Program-made: the position numbers and the translations under genes
Origin: Nemertoderma westbladi
Taxonomy: Eukaryota; Xenacoelomorpha; Nemertodermatida; Nemertodermatidae
Length of the DNA: 64,000 nt
NCBI GenBank assembly: GCA_032718475.1
Contig: JAUCBJ010008109.1
Span: 62,001 to 126,000 of the forward strand
Direction of reading: 5' to 3'
Notes under the pieces: model-generated
The model's input: only the letters and a program-made list of their open reading frames with translations
Databases searched by the model: none
Told to the model about the DNA's origin: nothing
In this document: one piece after another, positions 1 through 15,200 of the stretch
How the letters are laid out: each line of letters begins with the position of its first letter
Position numbering within the stretch: the stretch's first letter is position 1

Positions 1-1509
1 CTCACAGTTACAATGGATGTAAAACAAAGGGATGGACTCACAGTTACAATGGATGTAAAACAAAGGGATGGACTCACAGTTACAATAGATTGCATGTAAA
101 ACAAAGGGATGGACTCACAGTTACAATGGATGTAAAACAAAGGGATGGACTCACAGTTACAATGGATGTAAAACAAAGGGATGGACTCACAGTTACAATA
201 GATGTAAAACAAAGGGATGGACTCACAGTTACAATGGATGTAAAACAAAGGGATAGACTCACAGTTACAATGGATGTTAAACAAAGGGATGGACTCACAG
301 TTACAATGGATGTAAAACAAAGGGATGGACTCACAGTTACAATGGATGTTAAACAAAGGGATGGACTCACAGTTACAATAGATTGCATGTAAAACAAAGG
401 GATGGACTCACAGTTACAATGGATGTAAAACAAAGGGATGGATAGACTCACAGTTACAATGGATGTTAAACAAAGGGATGGACTCACAGTTACAATGGAT
501 GTAAAATAAAGGGATGGACTCACAGTTACAATAGATTGCATGTAAAACAAAGGGATGGACTCACAGTTACAATGGATGTAAAACAAAGGGATGGACTCAC
601 AGTTACAATGGATGTAAAACAAAGGGATGGATAGACTCACAGTTATAATAGATGTTAAACAAAGGGATGGACTCACAGTTACAATGGATGTTAAACAAAG
701 GGATGGACTCACAGTTACAATGGATGTAAAACAAAGGGATAGACTCACAGTTACAATGGATGTTAAACAAAGGGATGGACTCACAGTTACAATGGATGTT
801 AAACAAAGGGATGGACTCACAGTTACAATGGATGTTAAACAAAGGGATGGACTCACAGTTACAATGGATGTTAAACAAAGGGATGGACTCACAGTTACAA
901 TGGATGTTAAACAAAGGGATGGACTCACAGTTACAATGGATGTAAAACAAAGGGATAGACTCACAGTTACAATGGATGTTAAACAAAGGGATGGACTCAC
1001 AGTTACAATGGATGTTAAACAAAGGGATGGACTCACAGTTACAATGGATGTTAAACAAAGGGATAGACTCACAGTTACAATGGATGTTAAACAAAGGGAT
1101 GGACTCACAGTTACAATGGATGTAAAACAAAGGGATAGACTCACAGTTACAATGGATGTTAAACAAAGGGATGGACTCACAGTTACAATGGATGTTAAAC
1201 AAAGGGATGGACTCACAGTTACAATGGATGTAAAACAAAGGGATAGACTCACAGTTACAATGGATGTTAAACAAAGGGATGGACTCACAGTTACAATGGA
1301 TGTTAAACAAAGGGATGGACTCACAGTTACAATGGATGTTAAACAAAGGGATGGACTCACAGTTACAATGGATGTTAAACAAAGGGATGGACTCACAGTT
1401 ACAATGGATGTTAAACAAAGGGATGCACTCACAGTTACAATGGATGTAAAACAAAGGGATGGACTCACAGTTACAATGGATGTAAAACAAAGGGATGGAC
1501 TCACAGTTA

Positions 1510-2710
1510 CAATGGATGTAAAACAAAGGGATGGAATCACAGTTACAATGGATGTAAAACAAAGGGATGGACTCACAGTTACAATGGATGTAAAACAAAG
1601 GGATGGACTCACAGTTACAATGGATGTAAAACAAAGGGATGGAATCACAGTTACAATGGATGTAAAACAAAGGGATGGACTCACAGTTACAATGGATGTA
1701 AAACAAAGGGATGGACTCACAGTTACAATGGATGTAAAACAAAGGGATAGACTCACAGTTACAATAGATTGCATGTAAAACAAAGGGATGGACTCACAGT
1801 TACAATGGATGTAAAACAAAGGGATAGACTCACAGTTACAATAGATTGCATGTAAAACAAAGGGATGGACTCACAGTTACAATGGATGTAAAACAAAGGG
1901 ATGGACTCACAGTTACAATGGATGTAAAACAAAGGGATGGAATCACAGTTACAATGGATGTAAAACAAAGGGATGGACTCACAGTTACAATGGATGTAAA
2001 ACAAAGGGATGGACTCACAGTTACAATGGATGTAAAACAAAGGGATGGAATCACAGTTACAATGGATGTAAAACAAAGGGATGGACTCACAGTTACAATG
2101 GATGTAAAATAAAGGGATGGACTCACAGTTACAATGGATGTAAAACAAAGGGATGGACTCACAGTTACAATGGATGTAAAACAAAGGGATGGACTCACAG
2201 TTACAATGGATGTAAAACAAAGGGATGGAATCACAGTTACAATGGATGTAAAACAAAGGGATGGACTCACAGTTACAATGGATGTAAAACAAAGGGATGG
2301 ACTCACAGTTATAATGGATGTTAAACAAAGGGATGGACTCACAGTTACAATGGATGTAAAACAAAGGGATGGACTCACAGTTACAATGGATGTAAAACAA
2401 AGGGATGGAATCACAGTTACAATGGATGTAAAACAAAGGGATGGACTCACAGTTACAATGGATGTAAAATAAAGGGATGGACTCACAGTTACAATAGATT
2501 GCATGTAAAACAAAGGGATGGACTCACAGTTACAATGGATGTAAAACAAAGGGATGGACTCACAGTTACAATGGATGTAAAACAAAGGGATGGAATCACA
2601 GTTACAATGGATGTAAAACAAAGGGATGGACTCACAGTTACAATGGATGTAAAACAAAGGGATGGACTCACAGTTACAATGGATGTAAAACAAAGGGATG
2701 GAATCACAGT
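1510..2710. repeat. Subdomain of the 36-bp array with GATGGAATCAC variant units
   Basis: Units with GGAATCAC instead of GGACTCAC recur near 1534, 1642, 1939, 2047, 2227, 2407, 2590 and 2698. Spacings are 108 bp (three units), 180 bp (five units) or about these. The variant is almost absent elsewhere, with two further cases near 24612 and 25621. This is a local higher-order pattern produced by recent amplification of multi-unit blocks. Confidence 0.8.
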
Positions 2711-5700
2711 TACAATGGATGTAAAACAAAGGGATGGACTCACAGTTACAATGGATGTAAAACAAAGGGATGGACTCACAGTTACAATGGATGTAAAACA
2801 AAGGGATGGACTCACAGTTACAATGGATGTAAAACAAAGGGATGGACTCACAGTTACAATGGATGTAAAATAAAGGGATGGACTCACAGTTACAATAGAT
2901 TGCATGTAAAACAAAGGGATGGACTCACAGTTACAATGGATGTAAAATAAAGGGATGGACTCACAGTTACAATGGATGTAAAACAAAGGGATGGATGGAC
3001 TCACAGTTATAATAGATTGCATGTAAAACAAAGGGATGGACTCACAGTTACAATGGATGTAAAACAAAGGGATGGACTCACAGTTACAATGGATGTAAAA
3101 CAAAGGGATGGACTCACAGTTACAATGGATGTAAAATAAAGGGATGGACTCACAGTTACAATGGATGTAAAATAAAGGGATGGACTCACAGTTACAATGG
3201 ATGTAAAACAAAGGGATGGACTCACAGTTACAATAGATTGCATGTAAAACAAAGGGATGGACTCACAGTTACAATGGATGTTAAACAAAGGGATGGACTC
3301 ACAGTTACAATGGATGTTAAACAAAGGGATGGACTCACAGTTATAATGGATGTAAAACAAAGGGATGGACTCACAGTTACAATGGATGTTAAACAAAGGG
3401 ATGGACTCACAGTTACAATGGATGTAAAATAAAGGGATGGACTCACAGTTACAATGGATGTAAAATAAAGGGATGGACTCACAGTTACAATGGATGTAAA
3501 ACAAAGGGATGGATAGACTCACAGTTACAATGGATGTAAAACAAAGGGATGGACTCACAGTTACAATGGATGTTAAACAAAGGGATGGACTCACAGTTAC
3601 AATGGATGTAAAACAAAGGGATGGACTCACAGTTACAATGGATGTAAAACAAAGGGATGGACTCACAGTTACAATAGATTGCATGTAAAACAAAGGGATG
3701 GACTCACAGTTACAATGGATGTAAAATAAAGGGATGGACTCACAGTTACAATGGATGTAAAACAAAGGGATGGACTCACAGTTACAATGGATGTTAAACA
3801 AAGGGATGGACTCACAGTTACAATGGATGTTAAACAAAGGGATGGACTCACAGTTACAATGGATGTAAAACAAAGGGATGGACTCACAGTTACAATGGAT
3901 GTAAAATAAAGGGATGGACTCACAGTTACAATGGATGTAAAACAAAGGGATGGACTCACAGTTACAATGGATGTAAAACAAAGGGATGGACTCACAGTTA
4001 CAATGGATGTAAAACAAAGGGATGGACTCACAGTTACAATGGATGTTAAACAAAGGGATGGACTCACAGTTACAATGGATGTTAAACAAAGGGATGGACT
4101 CACAGTTACAATGGATGTAAAACAAAGGGATGGACTCACAGTTACAATGGATGTTAAACAAAGGGATGGACTCACAGTTACAATGGATGTAAAACAAAGG
4201 GATGGACTCACAGTTACAATGGATGTAAGTATAAAGGGATGGACTCACAGTTACAATGGATGTTAAACAAAGGGATGGTCTCACAGTTACAATGGATGTA
4301 AAACAAAGGGATGGACTCACAGTTACAATGGATGTAAAATAAAGGGATGGACTCACAGTTACAATGGATGTAAAATAAAGGGATGGACTCACAGTTACAA
4401 TGGATGTAAAACAAAGGGATGGATAGACTCACAGTTACAATGGAGTGGATGTTAAACAAAGGGATGGACTCACAGTTACAATGGATGTTAAACAAAGGGA
4501 TGGACTCACAGTTACAATAGATTGCATGTAAAACAAAGGGATGGACTCACAGTTACAATGGATGTAAAACAAAGGGATGGACTCACAGTTACAATAGATT
4601 GCATGTAAAACAAAGGGATGGACTCACAGTTACAATGGATGTTAAACAAAGGGATGGACTCACAGTTACAATGGATGTAAAACAAAGGGATGGACTCACA
4701 GTTACAATGGATTGCATGTAAAACAAAGGGATGGACTCACAGTTACAATGGATGTTAAACAAAGGGATGGACTCACAGTTACAATGGATGTAAAACAAAG
4801 GGATGGACTCACAGTTACAATGGATGTTAAACAAAGGGATGGACTCACAGTTACAATGGATGTTAAACAAAGGGATGGACTCACAGTTACAATGGATGTT
4901 AAACAAAGGGATGGACTCACAGTTACAATGGATGTAAAACAAAGGGATGGACTCACAGTTACAATGGATGTTAAACAAAGGGATGGACTCACAGTTACAA
5001 TGGATGTAAAACAAAGGGATGGACTCACAGTTACAATGGATGTAAAATAAAGGGATGGACTCACAGTTACAATGGATGTTAAACAAAGGGATGGACTCAC
5101 AGTTACAATGGATGTAAAACAAAGGGATGGACTCACAGTTACAATGGATGTAAAATAAAGGGATGGACTCACAGTTACAATGGATTGCATGTAAAACAAA
5201 GGGATGGACTCACAGTTACAATAGATTGCATGTAAAACAAAGGGATGGACTCACAGTTACAATGGATGTTAAACAAAGGGATGGACTCACAGTTACAATG
5301 GATGTTAAACAAAGGGATGGACTCACAGTTATAATGGATGTAAAACAAAGGGATGGACTCACAGTTACAATGGATGTTAAACAAAGGGATAGACTCACAG
5401 TTACAATGGATTGCATGTAAAACAAAGGGATAGACTCACAGTTACAATGGATGTAAAACAAAGGGATGGACTCACAGTTACAATGGATGTAAAATAAAGG
5501 GATGGACTCACAGTTACAATGGATGTAAAATAAAGGGATGGACTCACAGTTACAATGGATGTAAAACAAAGGGATGGACTCACAGTTACAATGGATGTAA
5601 AACAAAGGGATGGACTCACAGTTACAATAGATTGCATGTAAAACAAAGGGATGGACTCACAGTTACAATGGATGTTAAACAAAGGGATGGACTCACAGTT

Positions 5701-8700
5701 ACAATGGATGTAAAATAAAGGGATGGACTCACAGTTACAATGGATGTAAAACAAAGGGATGGACTCACAGTTACAATAGATTGCATGTAAAACAAAGGGA
5801 TGGACTCACAGTTACAATGGATGTTAAACAAAGGGATGGACTCACAGTTACAATGGATGTAAAATAAAGGGATGGACTCACAGTTACAATGGATGTAAAA
5901 CAAAGGGATGGACTCACAGTTACAATAGATTGCATGTAAAACAAAGGGATGGACTCACAGTTACAATGGATGTTAAACAAAGGGATGGACTCACAGTTAC
6001 AATAGATTGCATGTAAAACAAAGGGATGGACTCACAGTTACAATGGATGTTAAACAAAGGGATGGACTCACAGTTACAATGGATGTAAAATAAAGGGATG
6101 GACTCACAGTTACAATGGATGTAAAACAAAGGGATGGACTCACAGTTACAATAGATTGCATGTAAAACAAAGGGATGGACTCACAGTTACAATGGATGTT
6201 AAACAAAGGGATGGACTCACAGTTACAATGGATGTAAAACAAAGGGATGGACTCACAGTTACAATGGATGTAAAATAAAGGGATGGACTCACAGTTACAA
6301 TGGATGTAAAATAAAGGGATGGACTCACAGTTACAATGGATGTAAAATAAAGGGATGGACTCACAGTTACAATGGATGTAAAATAAAGGGATGGACTCAC
6401 AGTTACAATGGATGTAAAACAAAGGGATGGACTCACAGTTACAATGGATGTAAAATAAAGGGATGGACTCACAGTTACAATGGATGTAAAATAAAGGGAT
6501 GGACTCACAGTTACAATGGATGTAAAACAAAGGGATGGACTCACAGTTACAATAGATTGCATGTAAAACAAAGGGATGGACTCACAGTTACAATGGATGT
6601 AAAACAAAGGGATGGACTCACAGTTACAATGGAGTGGATGTTAAACAAAGGGATGGACTCACAGTTACAATGGATGTAAAACAAAGGGATGGACTCACAG
6701 TTACAATAGATTGCATGTAAAACAAAGGGATGGACTCACAGTTACAATGGATGTAAAACAAAGGGATGGACTCACAGTTACAATGGATGTAAAATAAAGG
6801 GATGGACTCACAGTTACAATGGATGTAAAACAAAGGGATGGACTCACAGTTACAATAGATTGCATGTAAAACAAAGGGATGGACTCACAGTTACAATAGA
6901 TGTAAAACAAAGGGATGGATAGACTCACAGTTACAATGGATGTAAAACAAAGGGATGGACTCACAGTTACAATGGATGTAAAACAAAGGGATGGACTCAC
7001 AGTTACAATGGATGTTAAACAAAGGGATGGACTCACAGTTACAATAGATTGCATGTAAAACAAAGGGATGGACTCACAGTTACAATGGATGTTAAACAAA
7101 GGGATGGACTCACAGTTACAATAGATTGCATGTAAAATAAAGGGATGGACTCACAGTTACAATGGATGTAAAACAAAGGGATGGACTCACAGTTACAATA
7201 GATTGCATGTAAAACAAAGGGATGGACTCACAGTTACAATAGATGTAAAACAAAGGGATGGACTCACAGTTACAATGGATGTTAAACAAAGGGATGGACT
7301 CACAGTTACAATAGATTGCATGTAAAATAAAGGGATGGACTCACAGTTACAATGGATGTAAAACAAAGGGATGGACTCACAGTTACAATAGATTGCATGT
7401 AAAACAAAGGGATGGACTCACAGTTACAATGGATTGCATGTAAAACAAAGGGATAGACTCACAGTTACAATAGATGTAAAACAAAGGGATGGATAGACTC
7501 ACAGTTACAATGGATGTAAAACAAAGGGATGGACTCACAGTTACAATGGATGTTAAACAAAGGGATGGACTCACAGTTACAATAGATTGCATGTAAAACA
7601 AAGGGATGGACTCACAGTTACAATGGATTGCATGTAAAACAAAGGGATAGACTCACAGTTACAATAGATGTAAAACAAAGGGATGGATAGACTCACAGTT
7701 ACAATGGATGTAAAACAAAGGGATGGACTCACAGTTACAATGGATGTTAAACAAAGGGATGGACTCACAGTTACAATAGATTGCATGTAAAACAAAGGGA
7801 TGGACTCACAGTTACAATGGATGTAAAACAAAGGGATGGACTCACAGTTACAATAGATTGCATGTAAAACAAAGGGATGGACTCACAGTTACAATAGATG
7901 TAAAACAAAGGGATGGACTCATAGTTACAATGGATGTTAAACAAAGGGATGGACTCACAGTTACAATAGATTGCATGTAAAATAAAGGGATGGACTCACA
8001 GTTACAATGGATGTAAAACAAAGGGATGGACTCACAGTTACAATAGATTGCATGTAAAACAAAGGGATGGACTCACAGTTACAATAGATGTAAAACAAAG
8101 GGATGGATAGACTCACAGTTACAATGGATGTAAAACAAAGGGATGGACTCACAGTTACAATGGATGTTAAACAAAGGGATGGACTCACAGTTACAATAGA
8201 TTGCATGTAAAACAAAGGGATGGACTCACAGTTACAATGGATGTTAAACAAAGGGATGGACTCACAGTTACAATAGATTGCATGTAAAATAAAGGGATGG
8301 ACTCACAGTTACAATGGATGTTAAACAAAGGGATGGACTCACAGTTACAATAGATTGCATGTAAAATAAAGGGATGGACTCACAGTTACAATGGATGTAA
8401 AACAAAGGGATGGACTCACAGTTACAATAGATTGCATGTAAAACAAAGGGATGGACTCACAGTTACAATAGATGTAAAACAAAGGGATGGACTCACAGTT
8501 ACAATGGATGTTAAACAAAGGGATGGACTCACAGTTACAATAGATTGCATGTAAAATAAAGGGATGGACTCACAGTTACAATGGATGTAAAACAAAGGGA
8601 TGGACTCACAGTTACAATAGATTGCATGTAAAACAAAGGGATGGACTCACAGTTACAATAGATGTAAAACAAAGGGATGGATAGACTCACAGTTACAATG

Positions 8701-10572
8701 GATGTAAAACAAAGGGATGGACTCACAGTTACAATGGATGTTAAACAAAGGGATGGACTCACAGTTACAATAGATTGCATGTAAAACAAAGGGATGGACT
8801 CACAGTTACAATGGATGTAAAACAAAGGGATGGACTCACAGTTACAATGGATGTAAAACAAAGGGATGGACTCACAGTTACAATGGATGTAAAACAAAGG
8901 GATGGACTCACAGTTATAATAGATTGCATGTAAAACAAAGGGATGGACTCACAGTTACAATGGATGTAAAACAAAGGGATGGACTCACAGTTACAATGGA
9001 TGTAAAACAAAGGGATGGACTCACAGTTATAATAGATTGCATGTAAAACAAAGGGATGGACTCACAGTTACAATAGATTGCATGTAAAACAAAGGGATGG
9101 ACTCACAGTTACAATGGATGTAAAACAAAGGGATGGACTCACAGTTATAATAGATTGCATGTAAAACAAAGGGATGGACTCACAGTTACAATGGATGTTA
9201 AACAAAGGGATGGACTCACAGTTACAATGGATGTAAAACAAAGGGATGGACTCACAGTTACAATGGATGTAAAACAAAGGGATGTACTCACAGTTATAAT
9301 AGATTGCATGTAAAACAAAGGGATGGACTCACAGTTATAATAGATTGCATGTAAAACAAAGGGATGGACTCACAGTTACAATGGATGTTAAACAAAGGGA
9401 TGGACTCACAGTTACAATGGATGTAAAACAAAGGGATGGACTCACAGTTACAATGGATGTAAAACAAAGGGATGGACTCACAGTTACAATGGATGTAAAA
9501 CAAAGGGATGGACTCACAGTTACAATGGATGTTAAACAAAGGGATGGACTCACAGTTACAATAGATTGCATGTAAAACAAAGGGATGGACTCACAGTTAC
9601 AATAGATTGCATGTAAAACAAAGGGATGGACTCACAGTTACAATGGATGTTAAACAAAGGGATGGACTCACAGTTACAATGGATGTTAAACAAAGGGATG
9701 GACTCATAGTTACAATGGATGTAAAACAAAGGGATGGACTCACAGTTACAATGGATGTAAAACAAAGGGATGGACTCACAGTTATAATAGATTGCATGTA
9801 AAACAAAGGGATGGACTCACAGTTACAATGGATGTAAAACAAAGGGATGGACTCACAGTTACAATGGATGTAAAACAAAGGGATGGACTCACAGTTATAA
9901 TAGATTGCATGTAAAACAAAGGGATGGACTCACAGTTACAATGGATGTAAAACAAAGGGATGGACTCACAGTTATAATAGATTGCATGTAAAACAAAGGG
10001 ATGGACTCACAGTTACAATGGATGTAAAACAAAGGGATGGACTCACAGTTACAATGGATGTAAAACAAAGGGATGGACTCACAGTTATAATAGATTGCAT
10101 GTAAAACAAAGGGATGGACTCACAGTTACAATGGATGTAAAACAAAGGGATGGACTCACAGTTACAATGGATGTAAAACAAAGGGATGGACTCACAGTTA
10201 CAATGGATGTAAAACAAAGGGATGGACTCACAGTTACAATGGATGTAAAACAAAGGGATGGACTCACAGTTACAATGGATGTTAAACAAAGGGATGGACT
10301 CACAGTTACAATAGATTGCATGTAAAACAAAGGGATGGACTCACAGTTACAATAGATTGCATGTAAAACAAAGGGATGGACTCACAGTTACAATGGATGT
10401 AAAACAAAGGGATGGACTCACAGTTACAATGGATGTAAAACAAAGGGATGGACTCACAGTTACAATGGATGTAAAACAAAGGGATGGACTCACAGTTACA
10501 ATGGATGTTAAACAAAGGGATGGACTCACAGTTACAATAGATTGCATGTAAAACAAAGGGATGGACTCACAG

Positions 10573-12231
10573 TTACAATAGATTGCATGTAAAACAAAGG
10601 GATGGACTCACAGTTACAATGGATGTAAAACAAAGGGATGGACTCACAGTTACAATGGATGTAAAACAAAGGGATGGACTCACAGTTACAATGGATGTAA
10701 AACAAAGGGATGGACTCATAGTTATAATGGATGTAAAACAAAGGGATGGACTCACAGTTATAATAGATTGCATGTAAAACAAAGGGATGGACTCACAGTT
10801 ACAATGGATGTTAAACAAAGGGATGGACTCACAGTTACAATGGATGTTAAACAAAGGGATGGACTCACAGTTACAATGGATGTTAAACAAAGGGATGGAC
10901 TCACAGTTACAATGGATGTTAAACAAAGGGATGGACTCACAGTTACAATGGATGTTAAACAAAGGGATGGACTCACAGTTACAATGGATGTAAAACAAAG
11001 GGATGGACTCACAGTTATAATAGATTGCATGTAAAACAAAGGGATGGACTCACAGTTACAATGGATGTTAAACAAAGGGATGGACTCACAGTTATAATAG
11101 ATTGCATGTAAAACAAAGGGATGGACTCACAGTTACAATGGATGTTAAACAAAGGGATGGACTCACAGTTACAATGGATGTTAAACAAAGGGATGGACTC
11201 ACAGTTACAATGGATGTAAAACAAAGGGATGGACTCACAGTTATAATAGATTGCATGTAAAACAAAGGGATGGACTCACAGTTACAATGGATGTAAAACA
11301 AAGGGATGGACTCACAGTTATAATAGATTGCATGTAAAACAAAGGGATGGACTCACAGTTACAATGGATGTTAAACAAAGGGATGGACTCACAGTTACAA
11401 TGGATGTAAAACAAAGGGATGGACTCACAGTTATAATAGATTGCATGTAAAACAAAGGGATGGACTCACAGTTACAATGGATGTTAAACAAAGGGATGGA
11501 CTCACAGTTACAATGGATGTTAAACAAAGGGATGGACTCACAGTTACAATGGATGTAAAACAAAGGGATGGACTCACAGTTATAATAGATTGCATGTAAA
11601 ACAAAGGGATGGACTCACAGTTACAATGGATGTTAAACAAAGGGATGGACTCACAGTTACAATGGATGTAAAACAAAGGGATGGACTCACAGTTACAATG
11701 GATGTAAAACAAAGGGATGGACTCATAGTTATAATGGATGTAAAACAAAGGGATGGACTCACAGTTATAATAGATTGCATGTAAAACAAAGGGATGGACT
11801 CACAGTTACAATGGATGTTAAACAAAGGGATGGACTCACAGTTACAATGGATGTTAAACAAAGGGATGGACTCACAGTTACAATGGATGTTAAACAAAGG
11901 GATGGACTCACAGTTACAATGGATGTTAAACAAAGGGATGGACTCACAGTTACAATGGATGTTAAACAAAGGGATGGACTCACAGTTACAATGGATGTAA
12001 AACAAAGGGATGGACTCACAGTTATAATAGATTGCATGTAAAACAAAGGGATGGACTCACAGTTACAATGGATGTTAAACAAAGGGATGGACTCACAGTT
12101 ATAATAGATTGCATGTAAAACAAAGGGATGGACTCACAGTTACAATGGATGTTAAACAAAGGGATGGACTCACAGTTACAATGGATGTAAAACAAAGGGA
12201 TGGACTCACAGTTACAATGGATGTAAAACAA
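10573..12231. repeat. Higher-order duplication of about 1,007 bp in the 36-bp array
   Basis: The variant pattern of the segment starting near 10573 recurs at 11580, a shift of 1,007 bp. The same shift links 10768 to 11775 and 10787 to 11794. The shared block includes a run of six GTTAAAC units, a CATAGTTATAATGG unit and ATAGATTGCATG units. Small differences appear near its right end, around 11015 versus 12022. Confidence 0.75.
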
Positions 12232-15200
12232 AGGGATGGACTCACAGTTATAATAGATTGCATGTAAAACAAAGGGATGGACTCACAGTTACAATGGATG
12301 TAAAACAAAGGGATGGACTCACAGTTACAATAGATTGCATGTAAAACAAAGGGATGGACTCACAGTTACAATGGATGTAAAACAAAGGGATGGACTCACA
12401 GTTATAATAGATTGCATGTAAAACAAAGGGATGGACTCACAGTTACAATGGATGTTAAACAAAGGGATGGACTCACAGTTACAATGGATGTAAAACAAAG
12501 GGATGGACTCACAGTTATAATAGATTGCATGTAAAACAAAGGGATGGACTCACAGTTACAATGGATGTTAAACAAAGGGATGGACTCACAGTTACAATGG
12601 ATGTAAAACAAAGGGATGGACTCACAGTTACAATAGATTGCATGTAAAACAAAGGGATGGACTCACAGTTACAATGGATGTAAAACAAAGGGATGGACTC
12701 ACAGTTATAATAGATTGCATGTAAAACAAAGGGATGGACTCACAGTTACAATGGATGTTAAACAAAGGGATGGACTCACAGTTACAATGGATGTAAAACA
12801 AAGGGATGGACTCACAGTTACAATGGATGTAAAACAAAGGGATGGACTCACAGTTACAATGGATGTAAAACAAAGGGATGGACTCACAGTTACAATGGAT
12901 GTAAAACAAAGGGATGGACTCACAGTTACAATGGATGTTAAACAAAGGGATGGACTCACAGTTACAATGGATGTAAAACAAAGGGATGGACTCACAGTTA
13001 CAATGGATGTAAAACAAAGGGATGGACTCACAGTTACAATGGATGTAAAACAAAGGGATGGACTCACAGTTACAATGGATGTTAAACAAAGGGATAGACT
13101 CACAGTTACAATGGATGTAAAACAAAGGGATGGACTCACAGTTATAATAGATTGCATGTAAAACAAAGGGATGGACTCACAGTTACAATGGATGTAAAAC
13201 AAAGGGATGGACTCACAGTTACAATGGATGTAAAACAAAGGGATGGACTCACAGTTACAATGGATGTAAAACAAAGGGATGGACTCACAGTTACAATGGA
13301 TGTTAAACAAAGGGATGGACTCACAGTTACAATGGATGTAAAACAAAGGGATGGACTCACAGTTACAATGGATGTAAAACAAAGGGATGGACTCACAGTT
13401 ACAATGGATGTAAAATAAAGGGATGGACTCACAGTTACAATGGATGTAAAATAAAGGGATGGACTCACAGTTATAATGGATGTAAAACAAAGGGATGGAC
13501 TCACAGTTACAATGGATGTTAAATAAAGGGATGGACTCACAGTTATAATGGATGTAAAACAAAGGGATGGATAGACTCACAGTTACAATGGATGTAAAAC
13601 AAAGGGATGGACTCACAGTTACAATAGATTGCATGTAAAACAAAGGGATGGACTCACAGTTACAATGGATGTTAAACAAAGGGATGGACTCACAGTTACA
13701 ATGGATGTAAAACAAAGGGATGGACTCACAGTTACAATGGATGTAAAACAAAGGGATGGACTCACAGTTACAATGGATGTAAAACAAAGGGATGGATAGA
13801 CTCACAGTTACAATGGATGTAAAATAAAGGGATGGACTCACAGTTATAATGGATGTAAAACAAAGGGATGGACTCACAGTTACAATGGATGTTAAATAAA
13901 GGGATGGACTCACAGTTATAATGGATGTAAAACAAAGGGATGGACTCACAGTTACAATAGATTGCATGTAAAACAAAGGGATGGACTCACAGTTACAATG
14001 GATGTAAAATAAAGGGATGGACTCACAGTTATAATGGATGTAAAACAAAGGGATGGACTCACAGTTACAATGGATGTTAAATAAAGGGATGGACTCACAG
14101 TTACAATGGATGTAAAATAAAGGGATGGACTCACAGTTACAATGGATGTAAAACAAAGGGATGGACTCACAGTTACAATGGATGTAAAACAAAGGGATGG
14201 ACTCACAGTTACAATAGATTGCATGTAAAACAAAGGGATGGACTCACAGTTACATTGCATGTAAAACAAAGGGATGGACTCACAGTTACAATAGATTGCA
14301 TGTAAAACAAAGGGATGGACTCACAGTTATAATGGATGTAAAACAAAGGGATGGACTCACAGTTACAATGGATGTTAAACAAAGGGATGGACTCATAGTT
14401 ATAATGGATGTAAAACAAAGGGATGGACTCACAGTTACAATGGATGTTAAACAAAGGGATGGACTCACAGTTATAATGGATGTAAAACAAAGGGATGGAC
14501 TCACAGTTACAATGGATGTTAAACAAAGGGATGGACTCACAGTTACAATGGATGTAAAATAAAGGGATGGACTCACAGTTACAATGGATGTTAAACAAAG
14601 GGATGGACTCACAGTTACAATGGATGTTAAACAAAGGGATGGACTCACAGTTACAATGGATGTAAAATAAAGGGATGGACTCACAGTTACAATGGATGTT
14701 AAACAAAGGGATGGACTCACAGTTATAATGGATGTAAAACAAAGGGATGGACTCACAGTTACAATGGATGTAAAACAAAGGGATGGACTCACAGTTACAA
14801 TGGATGTAAAACAAAGGGATGGACTCACAGTTACAATAGATTGCATGTAAAACAAAGGGATGGACTCACAGTTACAATGGATGTAAAACAAAGGGATGGA
14901 CTCACAGTTACAATGGATGTAAAACAAAGGGATGGACTCACAGTTACAATGGATGTAAAACAAAGGGATGGACTCACAGTTACAATGGATGTTAAACAAA
15001 GGGATGGACTCACAGTTACAATGGATGTAAAACAAAGGGATGGACTCACAGTTACAATGGATGTTAAACAAAGGGATGGACTCACAGTTACAATGGATGT
15101 TAAACAAAGGGATGGACTCACAGTTACAATGGATGTAAAACAAAGGGATGGACTCACAGTTACAATGGATGTTAAACAAAGGGATGGACTCACAGTTACA